Assembly: GCA_017853515.1 (NCBI GenBank)
Contig: JAFMJK010000003.1
Location: 1 to 34,882, forward strand
DNA length: 34,882 nucleotides
DNA from: Chthoniobacterales bacterium
Lineage (GTDB): Bacteria > Verrucomicrobiota > Verrucomicrobiia > Chthoniobacterales > JACTMZ01
Reading direction: 5' to 3'
The notes under the pieces were generated by a model. It saw only the letters and a list, made by a program, of their open reading frames with translations. It made no database searches and was not told the origin of the DNA. This document shows, piece after piece, positions 24,599 through 32,747 of the stretch (position 1 is the first letter of the stretch; every line of letters begins with the position of its first letter). The position numbers and the translations under genes were made by a program.

Positions 24599-25006
24599 AT
24601 GAAGATCTCCCGCCGCCCCGACGACGAGATGGGCTTTCAACTCGCCCCGATGATCGACATGACTTTCCTCCTGCTCATCTTTTTCATGGTGACGACGAAG
24701 ATTTCCAAGGAGCAGATCAAGGAGGAGATCAAGCTGCCGGTGGCGAGCAACGCCGTCATCCCGAAGGACATCAGCAACCGCGACATCATCAGCATCGACG
24801 ATCAGGGCCGCTATTTCATCGGCGCCGAGCCGACCGACAAAAAGCGTTTGGCCGACTACCTGAAGAAGCGCTTCGAAAACACGCCGCCCCTGCGCCTTTA
24901 CATCCGGGCCGACAAAACGACGCCCGCCAAAAAAATCAAAGAAGTCATGAAGATGGCCGCGGACGCCGGGGCGATCGATGTGATCTTCGGCAGCTACCAA
25001 ACCTGA
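24599..25006 (+). CDS. exbD: ExbD/TolR-family stator protein, first copy
   Basis: 135 residues: a short cytoplasmic N-terminus, one helix and a periplasmic domain. The essential membrane Asp is Asp20 in APMIDMTFLLLIFFMVTT, equivalent to Asp25 of E. coli ExbD. The periplasmic domain (about 45-135) ends RLYIRADKTTPAKKIKEVMKMAADAGAIDVIF, the typical ExbD fold that closes with a strand after the helix. It lies 21 bases after exbB and 3 bases before a second exbD. Confidence 0.93.
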   Translation: MKISRRPDDEMGFQLAPMIDMTFLLLIFFMVTTKISKEQIKEEIKLPVASNAVIPKDISNRDIISIDDQGRYFIGAEPTDKKRLADYLKKRFENTPPLRLYIRADKTTPAKKIKEVMKMAADAGAIDVIFGSYQT

Positions 25007-25009
25007 ACC

Positions 25010-25459
25010 ATGCAAGTCCGCCGTCGCGACCAGCAGCTCGTCGAGATGCAAATGGGCCCCATGATCGACATGGTGTTCCTGCTCCTTGTCTTCTTCATGG
25101 TCACGGCCAAGCCGGTGAAACAGGAAAGCGACATCAGCCTCGGGTTGCCCGGCACGGTCTCGGCGGAGGAAACGGTGGAGTTGCCCGACGAGCAGCGCAT
25201 CCGCATCGAGGACGACGGCAGTGTCGTGCTCAACGACTCCGTGATCGGACCGCCGGCCGACAGCGCGTTGACCGGGCTTGTCGCCACGCTCAAGCGCTTC
25301 AAGGAATCGGCCGACGCGAACAAGGCCGACGCGCTGGTCACGCTGGATGCTTCCGACGGGACCAATCAGCAACGCATCGTCGATGTTCTCAACGCCTGCG
25401 CCAAGGCCGACATCGGCGGTGTGACCTTCTCGGACAGCGCGAGCGAGGAGGAGATGTAG
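25010..25459 (+). CDS. exbD: ExbD/TolR-family stator protein, second copy
   Basis: 149 residues. Asp20 in GPMIDMVFLLLVFFMVTA is the conserved membrane Asp. The periplasmic part differs from the first copy: it carries an acidic stretch (SAEETVELPDEQRIRIEDDG), a longer helix region and a C-terminal acidic tail SDSASEEEM. Two non-identical ExbDs beside one ExbB suggest a heterodimeric stator, as in the Bat-type and some Xanthomonas Exb systems; that is inference. It lies 3 bases after exbD copy 1 and 7 bases before the vWA gene. Confidence 0.92.
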   Translation: MQVRRRDQQLVEMQMGPMIDMVFLLLVFFMVTAKPVKQESDISLGLPGTVSAEETVELPDEQRIRIEDDGSVVLNDSVIGPPADSALTGLVATLKRFKESADANKADALVTLDASDGTNQQRIVDVLNACAKADIGGVTFSDSASEEEM

Positions 25460-25466
25460 CGTTGCG

Positions 25467-26570
25467 ATGACGACGGAGACTCTCGATCCGCAGATCGCCG
25501 CCCGTCAGCGACGCAAGAGGTTGATCGTCACGGTCATCGTGGCCAGTATTGCCGTGCACTTCATCGGCGCGATTGGAGCCGGTATCTGGATCGTCGCGCG
25601 CTATTTTCTCCCGCCGGCCGCCACGTTCGAAGTGAAGAAGGAAATCCGCATCGCCGCCGAGGAGCGCGAGCACCGCATGAACATGGCGGAGTTCGACGCG
25701 GCGCAGCCCAAGCCGACTTTCACCGACAAGATGTCTTCGGCGCGGCCGACGGAGTTCGCGCTGCCCGACTTGCCGCTCCTGCCGGTGGACACGGCGACTA
25801 CGCTCGATCCGAGCGACATCGTGTCCGATCAACTCTCCGCCCTCGCCGGCGCAGGCGCCGGCGCGGGAACCGGATCCGGCGGCGGGGGGAAGAGTGGCTC
25901 GGCGGTCAGTTTCTTCGGTATTTCCGACATGGCCACGCGCGTCATTATCGTCGTCGATGTTTCCAACACGATGTTCGACCGCCAGCCCGGCAAGTTCCAC
26001 GCGGTCAAGACGGAGGTGGCCAAGCTCATCCAGGGCCTGGGGATCAACACCCTTTTCAATGTCATCATCTACGAGGGCGGATCGGTCGCCATGTTCCCCG
26101 AACCGCAGCCGGCTTCGGATGGCAACAAAGCCAAGGCGGCCGCTTGGGTGGAAAGTGTCGATGGAGGCAGCGACAAGTCGGGCGCGTCCTACAAGAGCAA
26201 ATACAGCCAGATGGGCACCGGCCTTTACGAAGGCGGAGGCACGCGCACCGATACCGCGCTGAAGCAGGCGCTGTCCATGCGGCCGAGCACGGTTTTTCTC
26301 ATCACCGACGGCGAGATGAGCCGGATGGGTGGCGGCGCGCCCGCCGAAGAGGAAGACCGCAAGAAGGATGACGGTGCGAGCTCCGATATCACCGAGGCCG
26401 AGTTGCTCCGCATGATCAAAGACCTGCAGGGCAAAATGGAGCAGCCCGCGAGGATCCACGTGGTTCATTTTCTGACCAAAGCCGCGCGCGACGAGGAGGA
26501 AAAAGTGTTGCGCTCGGTGGCGCGGCGCAACGACGGCCGCTTCCAACAGGTCAAAGCCGAGGATTACTGA
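25467..26570 (+). CDS. Membrane-anchored von Willebrand factor A domain protein in the TonB position
   Basis: 367 residues. A basic N-terminus (ARQRRKR) is followed by one membrane helix (about 19-46), then a periplasmic linker (about 50-125) rich in Pro and acidic residues and a Gly/Ala hinge (LAGAGAGAGTGSGGGGKSGS). A vWA domain (about 157-360) ends the protein. The metal-binding MIDAS motif reads D164-V-S166-N-T168, with Thr in GGGTRTDTAL and Asp281 in FLITDGEMS, so metal binding is plausible though Thr replaces the usual second Ser. This topology, one helix plus a linker plus a periplasmic domain just after exbB-exbD, is that of TonB, but no TonB C-terminal domain is present. Partner and function are unknown. 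Confidence 0.88.
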   Translation: MTTETLDPQIAARQRRKRLIVTVIVASIAVHFIGAIGAGIWIVARYFLPPAATFEVKKEIRIAAEEREHRMNMAEFDAAQPKPTFTDKMSSARPTEFALPDLPLLPVDTATTLDPSDIVSDQLSALAGAGAGAGTGSGGGGKSGSAVSFFGISDMATRVIIVVDVSNTMFDRQPGKFHAVKTEVAKLIQGLGINTLFNVIIYEGGSVAMFPEPQPASDGNKAKAAAWVESVDGGSDKSGASYKSKYSQMGTGLYEGGGTRTDTALKQALSMRPSTVFLITDGEMSRMGGGAPAEEEDRKKDDGASSDITEAELLRMIKDLQGKMEQPARIHVVHFLTKAARDEEEKVLRSVARRNDGRFQQVKAEDY

Positions 26571-26577
26571 TTCGGCT

Positions 26578-26600
26578 CCACTTCATGCTGGCCGAAGTGG
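26578..26600. terminator. Possible weak terminator hairpin after the vWA gene
   Basis: CCACTTC (26578-26584) and GAAGTGG (26594-26600) form a perfect 7-bp stem with a 9-base loop, a few bases after the vWA stop codon. Only a short GTTT follows about ten bases later, so it is not a strong intrinsic terminator. It may mark the end of the ExbB/vWA unit before the zinc-ribbon gene. Confidence 0.4.
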
Positions 26601-26624
26601 CGGTCGCCGTTTAGAAGGAAATGA

Positions 26625-27347
26625 ATGGTGGAAATCCTGGAGAAACTTCTCCTCCTGCAGGAGCGCGATCAGAAGCTGCAGGCTTTTCACCATGAGATCA
26701 ACGGCGTGCCGGGTGAGAAAGCCGCGTTGCAGAGGGAGCTCGATGCCGCCCAGCGCACGCTGGAGAACGACAAAGCCCGCGCCACCCAGATCGAAATCGA
26801 GCGCAAGCGGCTCGAGGTCGAGGCCGATGCCAAGCGTGCGCAGATCGCCAAATACCAGACGCAGCAACTCGAGACGCGCAAGAACGAGGAGTATTCCGCG
26901 CTGAAGCACGAGATCGAGCGCGCGCAGTCGGACATCACATCGATCGAAGACCGCGAACTCGAACTGATGCAGGAATTCGAAGATCTCAAGCCGGTCATTG
27001 CCGCGGCCGACGCGAAATACACCGCCGAAAAAAACCGCGTCGCCGCGCTGGTCAAAACGGCCGACGAAAAAGTCGGCGTGCTGCAGGGCCGGGCAGCCGA
27101 ATTGCAAGTCGAGCGCGAGGCGGTTGCCGCGGAAGTCAAAGCGGCCGACGAGGATCTTTTCGAGCTCTACGAGAAATTGTTCCGCTCCAAAACCGGGCGT
27201 GCCGTCGTTCCGCTCGAAGGCAACCACTGCTCGGGGTGCCACATGACCGTCACCCCCGCCACGCTGCGCGATGCCAAAGTCGGCGCTAGCGTCGTCTCCT
27301 GCGAGCAGTGCGGACGGATTATCTACAACCTGCCGGAGTACGCGTAG
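26625..27347 (+). CDS. Coiled-coil protein with C-terminal C4 zinc ribbon (CT398-like)
   Basis: 240 residues. Residues 1-185 are one long charged coiled coil (ERDQKLQAFHHEINGVPGEK and similar). The C-terminus is a four-cysteine zinc ribbon with C202-x2-C205 (NHCSGCHMTVTPATLRDAK) and C226-x2-C229 (SCEQCGRIIYNLPEYA). This layout is the CT398/DUF164 family; the Chlamydia member was reported to bind sigma-54 and secretion proteins. An adapter role is known for few members, so the function here is inference. The start is supported by AAGGA about six bases upstream. It ends only 3 bases before the convergent nuoEF stop. It may be read through from the vWA operon or from its own promoter in the 54-base gap. 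Confidence 0.88.
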   Translation: MVEILEKLLLLQERDQKLQAFHHEINGVPGEKAALQRELDAAQRTLENDKARATQIEIERKRLEVEADAKRAQIAKYQTQQLETRKNEEYSALKHEIERAQSDITSIEDRELELMQEFEDLKPVIAAADAKYTAEKNRVAALVKTADEKVGVLQGRAAELQVEREAVAAEVKAADEDLFELYEKLFRSKTGRAVVPLEGNHCSGCHMTVTPATLRDAKVGASVVSCEQCGRIIYNLPEYA

Positions 27348-27350
27348 AAA

Positions 27351-29234
27351 TTAGTGCCCGTTGGCGCCGTTGCCGTTGGTTCCGGCGCCGCGCGGCTCGA
27401 ACTCATCGCGGAATTTTCCGACAAAGCTCTGCGTCGGCCACGCGCAGGCTTCCCCGAAAGCGCAGACCGTTCGGCCGGCGATGTTGTCCGCGATACCGAC
27501 GAGTTGCTTGGCGTCGGTCGTCTTGATGTCGCCGTGGAGCATGCGCGTGGTGACCTTGGACATCCACAGGCTGCCCTCGCGGCAAGGCGTGCACTGCCCG
27601 CAGCTCTCGTGAGCGTAAAAGTCGTTGATGTTGTTGAGCACCCAGAGCATGTCGCGCGAATCGTCGAGGATCATGACGCCCGCGCTGCCGATCATGGAGC
27701 CGGCGGCGGCCAATGAGTTCGCATCCATGACCAGATCCATGAGGTCGACCTCGACCGTGGTTTCGGCGCCATCGGGACCTTTGCGCTTCATTTTGAATTT
27801 CTCCCCGGCCTTGAGCACTTTGGCCGAGCTGCCGCCGGGAATGATGGCCTTGAGTTTCCGTCCGGGCTTCATTCCCCCGCACAGTTCGATGAGCTGGCCG
27901 ACGGTGACTTGGCCGCATCCGAGTTCGTAAAATCCCGGGTTCCGCACATCGCCGCTGACGCCCAAGGTGCGCGTGCCGCCGTCGCCCGGCGACCCGAGTT
28001 TGGCGAATTCCGCGCTGCCCATCGCGATGATGTGCTTCACGTGGCAGAGGGTTTCGACGTTGTTGACGATGGTCGGGCAGTTGTAGAGACCGAAGACCGC
28101 GGGGAAGAAAGGCGGTTTGATGCGCGGGTAGGGGCGCTTGCCCTCGAGCGATTCGAGGAGGCTTGTCTCCTCGCCGCAAATGTAGGCGCCGGCTCCCTGG
28201 TGGACATAAATGTCGCAGTCGAATCCGGAGCCGAGGACGTTCTTGCCGATGAAGCCGCGCTCGCGGGCCTCGGCGATGGCTTTGGTCACGATGCGCGCCG
28301 CTTCGGGGAACTCGCAGCGGATGTAGATGTAGCTGAGGTGCACATTGAGCGCCCAGGCGGCGATCATCATGCCCTCGAGCAACTGGTGCGGATCCTCGTG
28401 CAGGATGTAGCGGTCTTTGAAAGTGCCCGGCTCGGACTCGTCGCCGTTGACCACGAGATAGTGGGGCTTGCCGTCCTCGCGTTTGATGAAGCTCCACTTC
28501 ACGCCGCACGGGAATCCAGCGCCGCCGCGCCCCCGCAGGCCCGAGGCCTTCACCTCGTTGACGATTTCGTCCGGCTTCATGCCCAGCGCTTTCTTCAAGG
28601 ACTCGTAGCCGCCGTTCCGGAGGTAACAATCGATCGAAGCGTCATAGTCTTCCCGCCCGACATGGCGCAGGACCAAGCGCCGCTCCGCGGGATGCGGCGC
28701 GCGGATCGTCTTGCGGTAGCCGGTCTCTCGTCCGAGCAACGAGGCGGCGTCTTCGGGAGCGATGCGTTCGTGCAGATCGTCGCCGACCATGGCGACCGGT
28801 GCGCTGCCGCAGCTGGCCAGGCACTCGACAAATTCGATGGTGCAGCTGCCGTCCGGTGCGGTCACCTCGTGCGCATGATCGTCATGGTCGGTGTCGCAAC
28901 CCGCCGCGCGGCAGAGATTCTTGTGCAGGTCGTAGGATCCGGCCATGGCGCATGAGAGAGTGCGGCAAACGCGGATGATTTTCCTCCCCGGCGCCGTCTG
29001 GCGGAACCACGGGTAAAACGTGACCAGTTCGAGAATATTGATCGGCTCGAGTTCGAGACGGCGCGCGATCCAGTCGACCCCGCTGTCGTCGATCCAGCCG
29101 AAGTGATTCTGCCAGAGGTGGAGAAGGGGGAGGGACGCGCTCCGCTTCGAGACGGGGTAGTGGGTGACGGCCTCGTCAACGGCGGCCAGAAGGCCCTGCG
29201 GGATATTGTCGGCTTGGCGGGACGTGGCGGTCAT
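27351..29234 (-). CDS. nuoEF: Fused NADH-quinone oxidoreductase subunits E and F
   Basis: One 627-residue protein joining NuoE (about 1-170) to NuoF (about 180-627), the NADH-oxidising tip of complex I. The NuoE [2Fe-2S] ligands are C90-x4-C95 and C138-x3-C142. In NuoF, GRGGAGFP (235-242) and [13 protein letters not shown] (263-275) form the FMN/NADH site. C545, C548, C551 ([12 protein letters not shown]) and C591 bind the N3 [4Fe-4S] cluster. No internal stop or frameshift separates the halves. ATG 29234 is preferred; a TTG three codons upstream (29243) has slightly better Shine-Dalgarno spacing. The tail [10 protein letters not shown] is low-complexity. A His/Asp-rich insert ([11 protein letters not shown]) lies in the NuoE half. 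Alone on the minus strand here, far from nuoD. Confidence 0.95.
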   Translation of the reverse strand: MTATSRQADNIPQGLLAAVDEAVTHYPVSKRSASLPLLHLWQNHFGWIDDSGVDWIARRLELEPINILELVTFYPWFRQTAPGRKIIRVCRTLSCAMAGSYDLHKNLCRAAGCDTDHDDHAHEVTAPDGSCTIEFVECLASCGSAPVAMVGDDLHERIAPEDAASLLGRETGYRKTIRAPHPAERRLVLRHVGREDYDASIDCYLRNGGYESLKKALGMKPDEIVNEVKASGLRGRGGAGFPCGVKWSFIKREDGKPHYLVVNGDESEPGTFKDRYILHEDPHQLLEGMMIAAWALNVHLSYIYIRCEFPEAARIVTKAIAEARERGFIGKNVLGSGFDCDIYVHQGAGAYICGEETSLLESLEGKRPYPRIKPPFFPAVFGLYNCPTIVNNVETLCHVKHIIAMGSAEFAKLGSPGDGGTRTLGVSGDVRNPGFYELGCGQVTVGQLIELCGGMKPGRKLKAIIPGGSSAKVLKAGEKFKMKRKGPDGAETTVEVDLMDLVMDANSLAAAGSMIGSAGVMILDDSRDMLWVLNNINDFYAHESCGQCTPCREGSLWMSKVTTRMLHGDIKTTDAKQLVGIADNIAGRTVCAFGEACAWPTQSFVGKFRDEFEPRGAGTNGNGANGH

Positions 29235-29303
29235 GAACGGCAATTAGTCCTTCAAGGATACGTCCGCTTCAAGAAAAACGATGCTTCGGGCGCCCCGCGG
29301 CGC

Positions 29304-29332
29304 TTGCCAGCCTGCGGGGAGCCTGCGAAAAT
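29304..29332 (+). promoter_or_regulatory. Candidate sigma-70-type promoter for the yqjD-like operon
   Basis: TTGCCA (29304-29309) and GAAAAT (29327-29332) are separated by 17 bases and match the -35 and -10 consensus at 5 and 4 of 6 positions. The start of transcription would be near 29339, 20 bases before the ATG. It lies in the 124-base gap between divergent genes, where a promoter is expected. The match alone is weak. Confidence 0.3.
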
Positions 29333-29358
29333 GGAAGCCAATCAAAGAAAGGCCATTC

Positions 29359-29658
29359 ATGAGCGAAAAAACATCCCAAGAAGCGAATCACAAATTCCAA
29401 AGCAGCAAGACTCACGCGGCCGAAGCGGCGCGCGAATTGCGCGAGGCGGCGGCGGCCAAAGCCCACGATTTGCGGGAAACTCTGACCGAGCGTGCGGGTG
29501 AATACCGCGAACGGGCCAACCGCGTTTGGTCGGACACATCCGTGCGCGCACGCGGTCTTCAGGACGACGGCGAGGACTACATCCGCGAGAACCCTCTGCA
29601 GGCCGTCGGCATTGCCCTGGCCGCGGGATTCGTTCTCGGCCTGATCCTGCGCCGTTGA
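29359..29658 (+). CDS. DUF883 (ElaB/YqjD-like) membrane-anchored protein
   Basis: 99 residues. Residues 1-75 are an amphipathic, Ala/Glu/Arg-rich helix (AAEAARELREAAAAKAHDLR). The C-terminal ENPLQAVGIALAAGFVLGLILRR is the hallmark of DUF883: one membrane helix preceded by Glu-Asn-Pro and ending in Arg. E. coli YqjD, ElaB and YgaM are C-tail-anchored proteins reported to bind ribosomes in stationary phase. The start is supported by AAAGAAAGG six bases before the ATG at 29359. It is the first of three genes in the same order as E. coli yqjD-yqjE-yqjK. Confidence 0.85.
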   Translation: MSEKTSQEANHKFQSSKTHAAEAARELREAAAAKAHDLRETLTERAGEYRERANRVWSDTSVRARGLQDDGEDYIRENPLQAVGIALAAGFVLGLILRR

Positions 29659-29669
29659 CCGGACGCCAA

Positions 29670-30074
29670 ATGCAATCGTCACCCGGCGCGGATCAACCGG
29701 CGTCGCCGGAGCCGCCAGGGCTTTCCGCTGCGGCTTCCGACTTCTCCGCTTCGGCCATCCGTTTTTCCCGCGCGCTGACCGGACTTCTCGGTCTGGAATT
29801 GCGCGAGTCGGGATGGCACGCGCTCGTGCTCACCGCTCTCGGGATCGCCCTGCTGCTCGCCTTGGTTTTCGGCTACATTTTTCTCCTGCTGGCCGCGGGA
29901 CTCGCGGTGGTCAAAGTATTCGGTGCGGGCCTGATGTCCACCTTGCTCGGCTTGGGATTGTTCCATGTGCTCGTTGCCGTGGCGCTGGTGCTCGTGCTGC
30001 GCGTGCGGATCAGACGTCCGATCTTCCCCGGGACGCGCGAGGCGGTGCGGCGCGAAGCGGAACGCCTGTCATGA
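29670..30074 (+). CDS. YqjE-like membrane protein (phage holin superfamily, DUF1469-like)
   Basis: 134 residues. A Pro/Ser/Ala-rich cytoplasmic N-terminus (about 1-33) precedes two strong membrane helices (about 51-75 and 80-112) separated by a short turn, and a basic C-terminal tail (RVRIRRPIFPG...RREAERLS). This is the shape of YqjE/DUF1469 proteins, commonly annotated as phage holin family though no lytic role is known for chromosomal copies. It lies 11 bases after the DUF883 gene and overlaps the next start as ATGA. The assignment rests on shape and gene order as much as on sequence. Confidence 0.7.
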   Translation: MQSSPGADQPASPEPPGLSAAASDFSASAIRFSRALTGLLGLELRESGWHALVLTALGIALLLALVFGYIFLLLAAGLAVVKVFGAGLMSTLLGLGLFHVLVAVALVLVLRVRIRRPIFPGTREAVRREAERLS

Positions 30075-30403
30075 ACCGGGAAGATTATCTGCGCGAGTTG
30101 GACTCCGCCGGGCGCGAACTCAGGCGCAGCGGCGCGGATCTCGTTTCCGCGGCCAATCCCATCAACCAGCTTCGCCACGGCGTGGCCCACGAGTGGAAAT
30201 GGTGGTTGCCGGGTGCTTCGGTCGCGGGGTTCGCTTTGGCGCGCTTCCTCCGGCGTCCCGCGCGTCAAGCGAAGACGGCCGGGCGCGATGCCGCGCAGAC
30301 GGGCGCCGCTTTTTGGATTCCGCTGCTGGTCAAACTCCTGCCGGCTGCCTTGGCGCAACTGGCTCCTCTTCTTTTGAGTTTGCGCTCGGGGCGAAAGCCG
30401 TAG
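30071..30403 (+). CDS. Small basic membrane protein, third gene of the yqjDE-like set
   Basis: 110 residues. The N-terminus is a charged helix (EDYLRELDSAGRELRRSGAD), followed by a probable membrane segment (WWLPGASVAGFALARFL) and a hydrophobic C-terminal half (AAFWIPLLVKLLPAALAQLAPLLLSL). It lies where yqjK lies in E. coli, but I see no clear YqjK likeness, so the equivalence is positional. The start ATG overlaps the previous stop as ATGA (30071-30074). It probably acts with its two neighbours at the inner membrane. Confidence 0.7.
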   Translation: MNREDYLRELDSAGRELRRSGADLVSAANPINQLRHGVAHEWKWWLPGASVAGFALARFLRRPARQAKTAGRDAAQTGAAFWIPLLVKLLPAALAQLAPLLLSLRSGRKP

Positions 30404-30422
30404 AAACCTTCGCGCCAACGCT

Positions 30423-31553
30423 GTGTCTGCCGCCCCGGAACAAAGCATCGTCGAAGTCGTCGAGGAGAACCCGCCTGCCGTCCATGTGCTGCACCATGTG
30501 GACCAATACTTGGCCATCGGCAAGGAGTCCGGCGCATCGGACATCCATCTGAGCGTCAACCTGCGGCCGACGTGGCGCCGCTTCGGGACGCTCGAGCCGA
30601 TCTGGTTGCAGGCGGACAAATTGACCGCGGCCGATACCGAGCGCCTGGCCATGAGTTTTCTCGATGAAGCCCAGAAAAAGCTGCTCGAGGAGCGGGGCGA
30701 TGTGGACTTTGCCTATACCAACGAAAACGGACGCTACCGCACGAGCGTGGTGCGGCACCGTTTGGGTTACGACCTCGTTTTCCGGATCATCCAGGCAAGC
30801 GTGCGTTCCATGGACGAACTTGGACTGCCGCCGCAACTCAAGCTTCTCACCCAATTTCAGAACGGGTTGGTTCTGGTCACGGGTTCGGTCGGCAGCGGCA
30901 AGAGCACGACGCTTGCCGCGCTGGTCGAGGAGGTGAACCGCACGCGCCACGAACACATCATCACGCTGGAGGATCCGATCGAATACCTTTTCACCCCGCA
31001 GGGCTGCCAGGTGAACCAGCGCGAAGTGCACACCCATACCGAATCGTTCGGCGCCGCGCTGCGCGGTGCTTTGCGCGAGGATCCGGATGTCATCATGGTC
31101 GGCGAAATGCGCGATCTGGAGACCATCTCGCTGGCCATCACGGCCTCGGAGACCGGCCACTTGGTGCTCGGCACCCTGCACACCGGCAATGCGGCACGAA
31201 CGCTTGACCGCTTGCTCGACGTCTTCCCGGTCGACCAGCGCGAACAGATCCGCACCATGGTCAGCGAGTCGTTGCGCGGGATCATTTCCCAGCAACTCGT
31301 GCCGCGCGCCGACGGAGCGGGCCGGGCGCTGGCCATCGAAATTCTCATGAACACCCCGGCGGTGGCCAACGTCATCCGTGAATCGAAAACGTTCATGCTT
31401 CCCGGGATCATCCAGACGGGCAAAAAGCTGGGCATGAAGCTGATGGATGATTCATTGGCCGACCTCTACCGTGCGGGACTCATCTCCGCCGACGAAGCGG
31501 TGTCGCGCGCCGAGCAGAAGCCGGCCATGAAGCAAATCTGCGGCGTCATCTGA
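30423..31553 (+). CDS. PilT-family retraction ATPase, first copy (PilT/PilU-like)
   Basis: 376 residues. A cytoplasmic hexameric ATPase that depolymerises type IV pili, or a PilU-like helper. The N-terminal PAS-like domain carries KESGASDIHLSV. Walker A is GSVGSGKSTT (about 154-163), with Val instead of the Thr found in most PilT proteins. Walker B is DVIMVGEMRD (222-231); the Asp box (LEDPIEY) and His box (TLHTGNAART) are intact. A PilT-type C-terminal IRE motif is present as ANVIRESK. The start is GTG at 30423. It is followed after 5 bases by a second pilT-like gene. No other pilus gene lies in the window, so the motor may act on pilus machinery encoded elsewhere. Confidence 0.93.
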   Translation: MSAAPEQSIVEVVEENPPAVHVLHHVDQYLAIGKESGASDIHLSVNLRPTWRRFGTLEPIWLQADKLTAADTERLAMSFLDEAQKKLLEERGDVDFAYTNENGRYRTSVVRHRLGYDLVFRIIQASVRSMDELGLPPQLKLLTQFQNGLVLVTGSVGSGKSTTLAALVEEVNRTRHEHIITLEDPIEYLFTPQGCQVNQREVHTHTESFGAALRGALREDPDVIMVGEMRDLETISLAITASETGHLVLGTLHTGNAARTLDRLLDVFPVDQREQIRTMVSESLRGIISQQLVPRADGAGRALAIEILMNTPAVANVIRESKTFMLPGIIQTGKKLGMKLMDDSLADLYRAGLISADEAVSRAEQKPAMKQICGVI

Positions 31554-31558
31554 CTTTT

Positions 31559-32659
31559 ATGGCCCACCGTATCGACCAACTTTTCGAAGTGCTGATCAAC
31601 GCGGGCGCTTCCGATCTGCATTTGGCCGAAGGCCAACCGCCGAAGATCCGCCGTCATGGCGACGTCATTCCAATCCGCGACGAGGTGCTCACCGCGGACG
31701 AAATGAACTACATGCTCAGCGAGATCTGCACGCCGAAGAACTGGGAGCGGTTCCAGAACAAAGGCGACCTCGACTTCGCCTACGAGATGAACGAGGACAG
31801 CCGGTTCCGCTGCAATTATTTCAAGCAGGTGCACGGCTTGGGCGCCGTCTTCCGGTTGATCCCGACGCGCATCGCCACGATCGACGAATTGGGCCTTCCT
31901 CCGGTCATCAAGGAGTTCGGTCACCTCCGCGGGGGCCTTGTCCTCGTCACCGGCCCGACCGGATCCGGCAAGAGCACGACCCTGGCCGCGCTCATGGACT
32001 ACATCAACACCAACTTCGCCCGCCACATCGTCACGGTGGAGGAGCCGATCGAGTTCGTGCACTCGAACAAGAGCAGCATCATCACGCAGCGCGAGGTTCC
32101 CGAACACTCGGCGAATTTTCCGGCGGGACTGAAGGCGGCGCTGCGCGAGGATTCCGATATCGTCCTCGTCGGCGAGATGCGCGACTTGGAGACAATATCG
32201 CTGGCTTTGACCGCTGCGGAAACGGGCCTGCTTGTTTTCGGAACGTTGCACACCAACAACGCGCGCAAGACGGTCGACCGCATGATCGATGTCTTTCCCT
32301 CGGACCAGCAGGCGCAGGTCCGCACCATGCTCGCGTCTTCGCTGCGGGGTGTGGTCGCGCAGTTGCTGCTCAAGCGGCACGACGGCGGCGGGCGCATTGC
32401 CGTGAACGAAATTCTCGTCGTCAACAGCGCGGTCGGGGCCATCATTCGCGAGGGGGCCACGCAGAAGTTGCAGGACGCCATCGTGGGCGGCAAGGCGCAG
32501 GGCATGCAATTCATGGACGATGCCATCTGGGCCCAACTCCAGCAGGGACACGTTTCACCGCACGAGGCCTTCATGAAGGCGATCGACAAGAGCCGCTTCA
32601 AAGCATTTCTCCCGGAGGAGGAGGCCCAGCTGGCCAACTCGGCCGGTGGCGCCGCGTAG
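31559..32659 (+). CDS. pilT: PilT-family retraction ATPase, second copy
   Basis: 366 residues. Domain order is PAS-like ([21 protein letters not shown]), then RecA-like ATPase with a canonical PilT Walker [11 protein letters not shown] (132-141). Also present are [20 protein letters not shown], Walker [11 protein letters not shown], the His box [20 protein letters not shown] and an IRE element [16 protein letters not shown]. The catalytic segment and the [13 protein letters not shown] region are closer to classical PilT than those of the upstream copy. The start ATG at 31559 has no Shine-Dalgarno sequence, so translation may depend on coupling to the upstream stop. An 88-base gap separates it from glgB, with only a weak GC-rich inverted repeat. 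Confidence 0.94.
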   Translation: MAHRIDQLFEVLINAGASDLHLAEGQPPKIRRHGDVIPIRDEVLTADEMNYMLSEICTPKNWERFQNKGDLDFAYEMNEDSRFRCNYFKQVHGLGAVFRLIPTRIATIDELGLPPVIKEFGHLRGGLVLVTGPTGSGKSTTLAALMDYINTNFARHIVTVEEPIEFVHSNKSSIITQREVPEHSANFPAGLKAALREDSDIVLVGEMRDLETISLALTAAETGLLVFGTLHTNNARKTVDRMIDVFPSDQQAQVRTMLASSLRGVVAQLLLKRHDGGGRIAVNEILVVNSAVGAIIREGATQKLQDAIVGGKAQGMQFMDDAIWAQLQQGHVSPHEAFMKAIDKSRFKAFLPEEEAQLANSAGGAA

Positions 32660-32747
32660 GAAGCGCCTCTTTCGCCCCTTGCCGGGGAAGGCCGGGCCCG
32701 ATATTTGTTTGCCTCCGCGAGGGCCACGCCCGGCGCCACTATCTCCC

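Noticed and set aside
23660-25372. Open frame of about 570 codons on the minus strand opposite exbB and exbD
   Set aside because: It covers the family motifs of ExbB and ExbD on the other strand and codes for His/Asp-rich sequence with no domain.
29670-30074. Prophage holin
   Set aside because: No lysin or other phage gene is nearby; the shape and the DUF883 neighbour fit chromosomal YqjE-type proteins.
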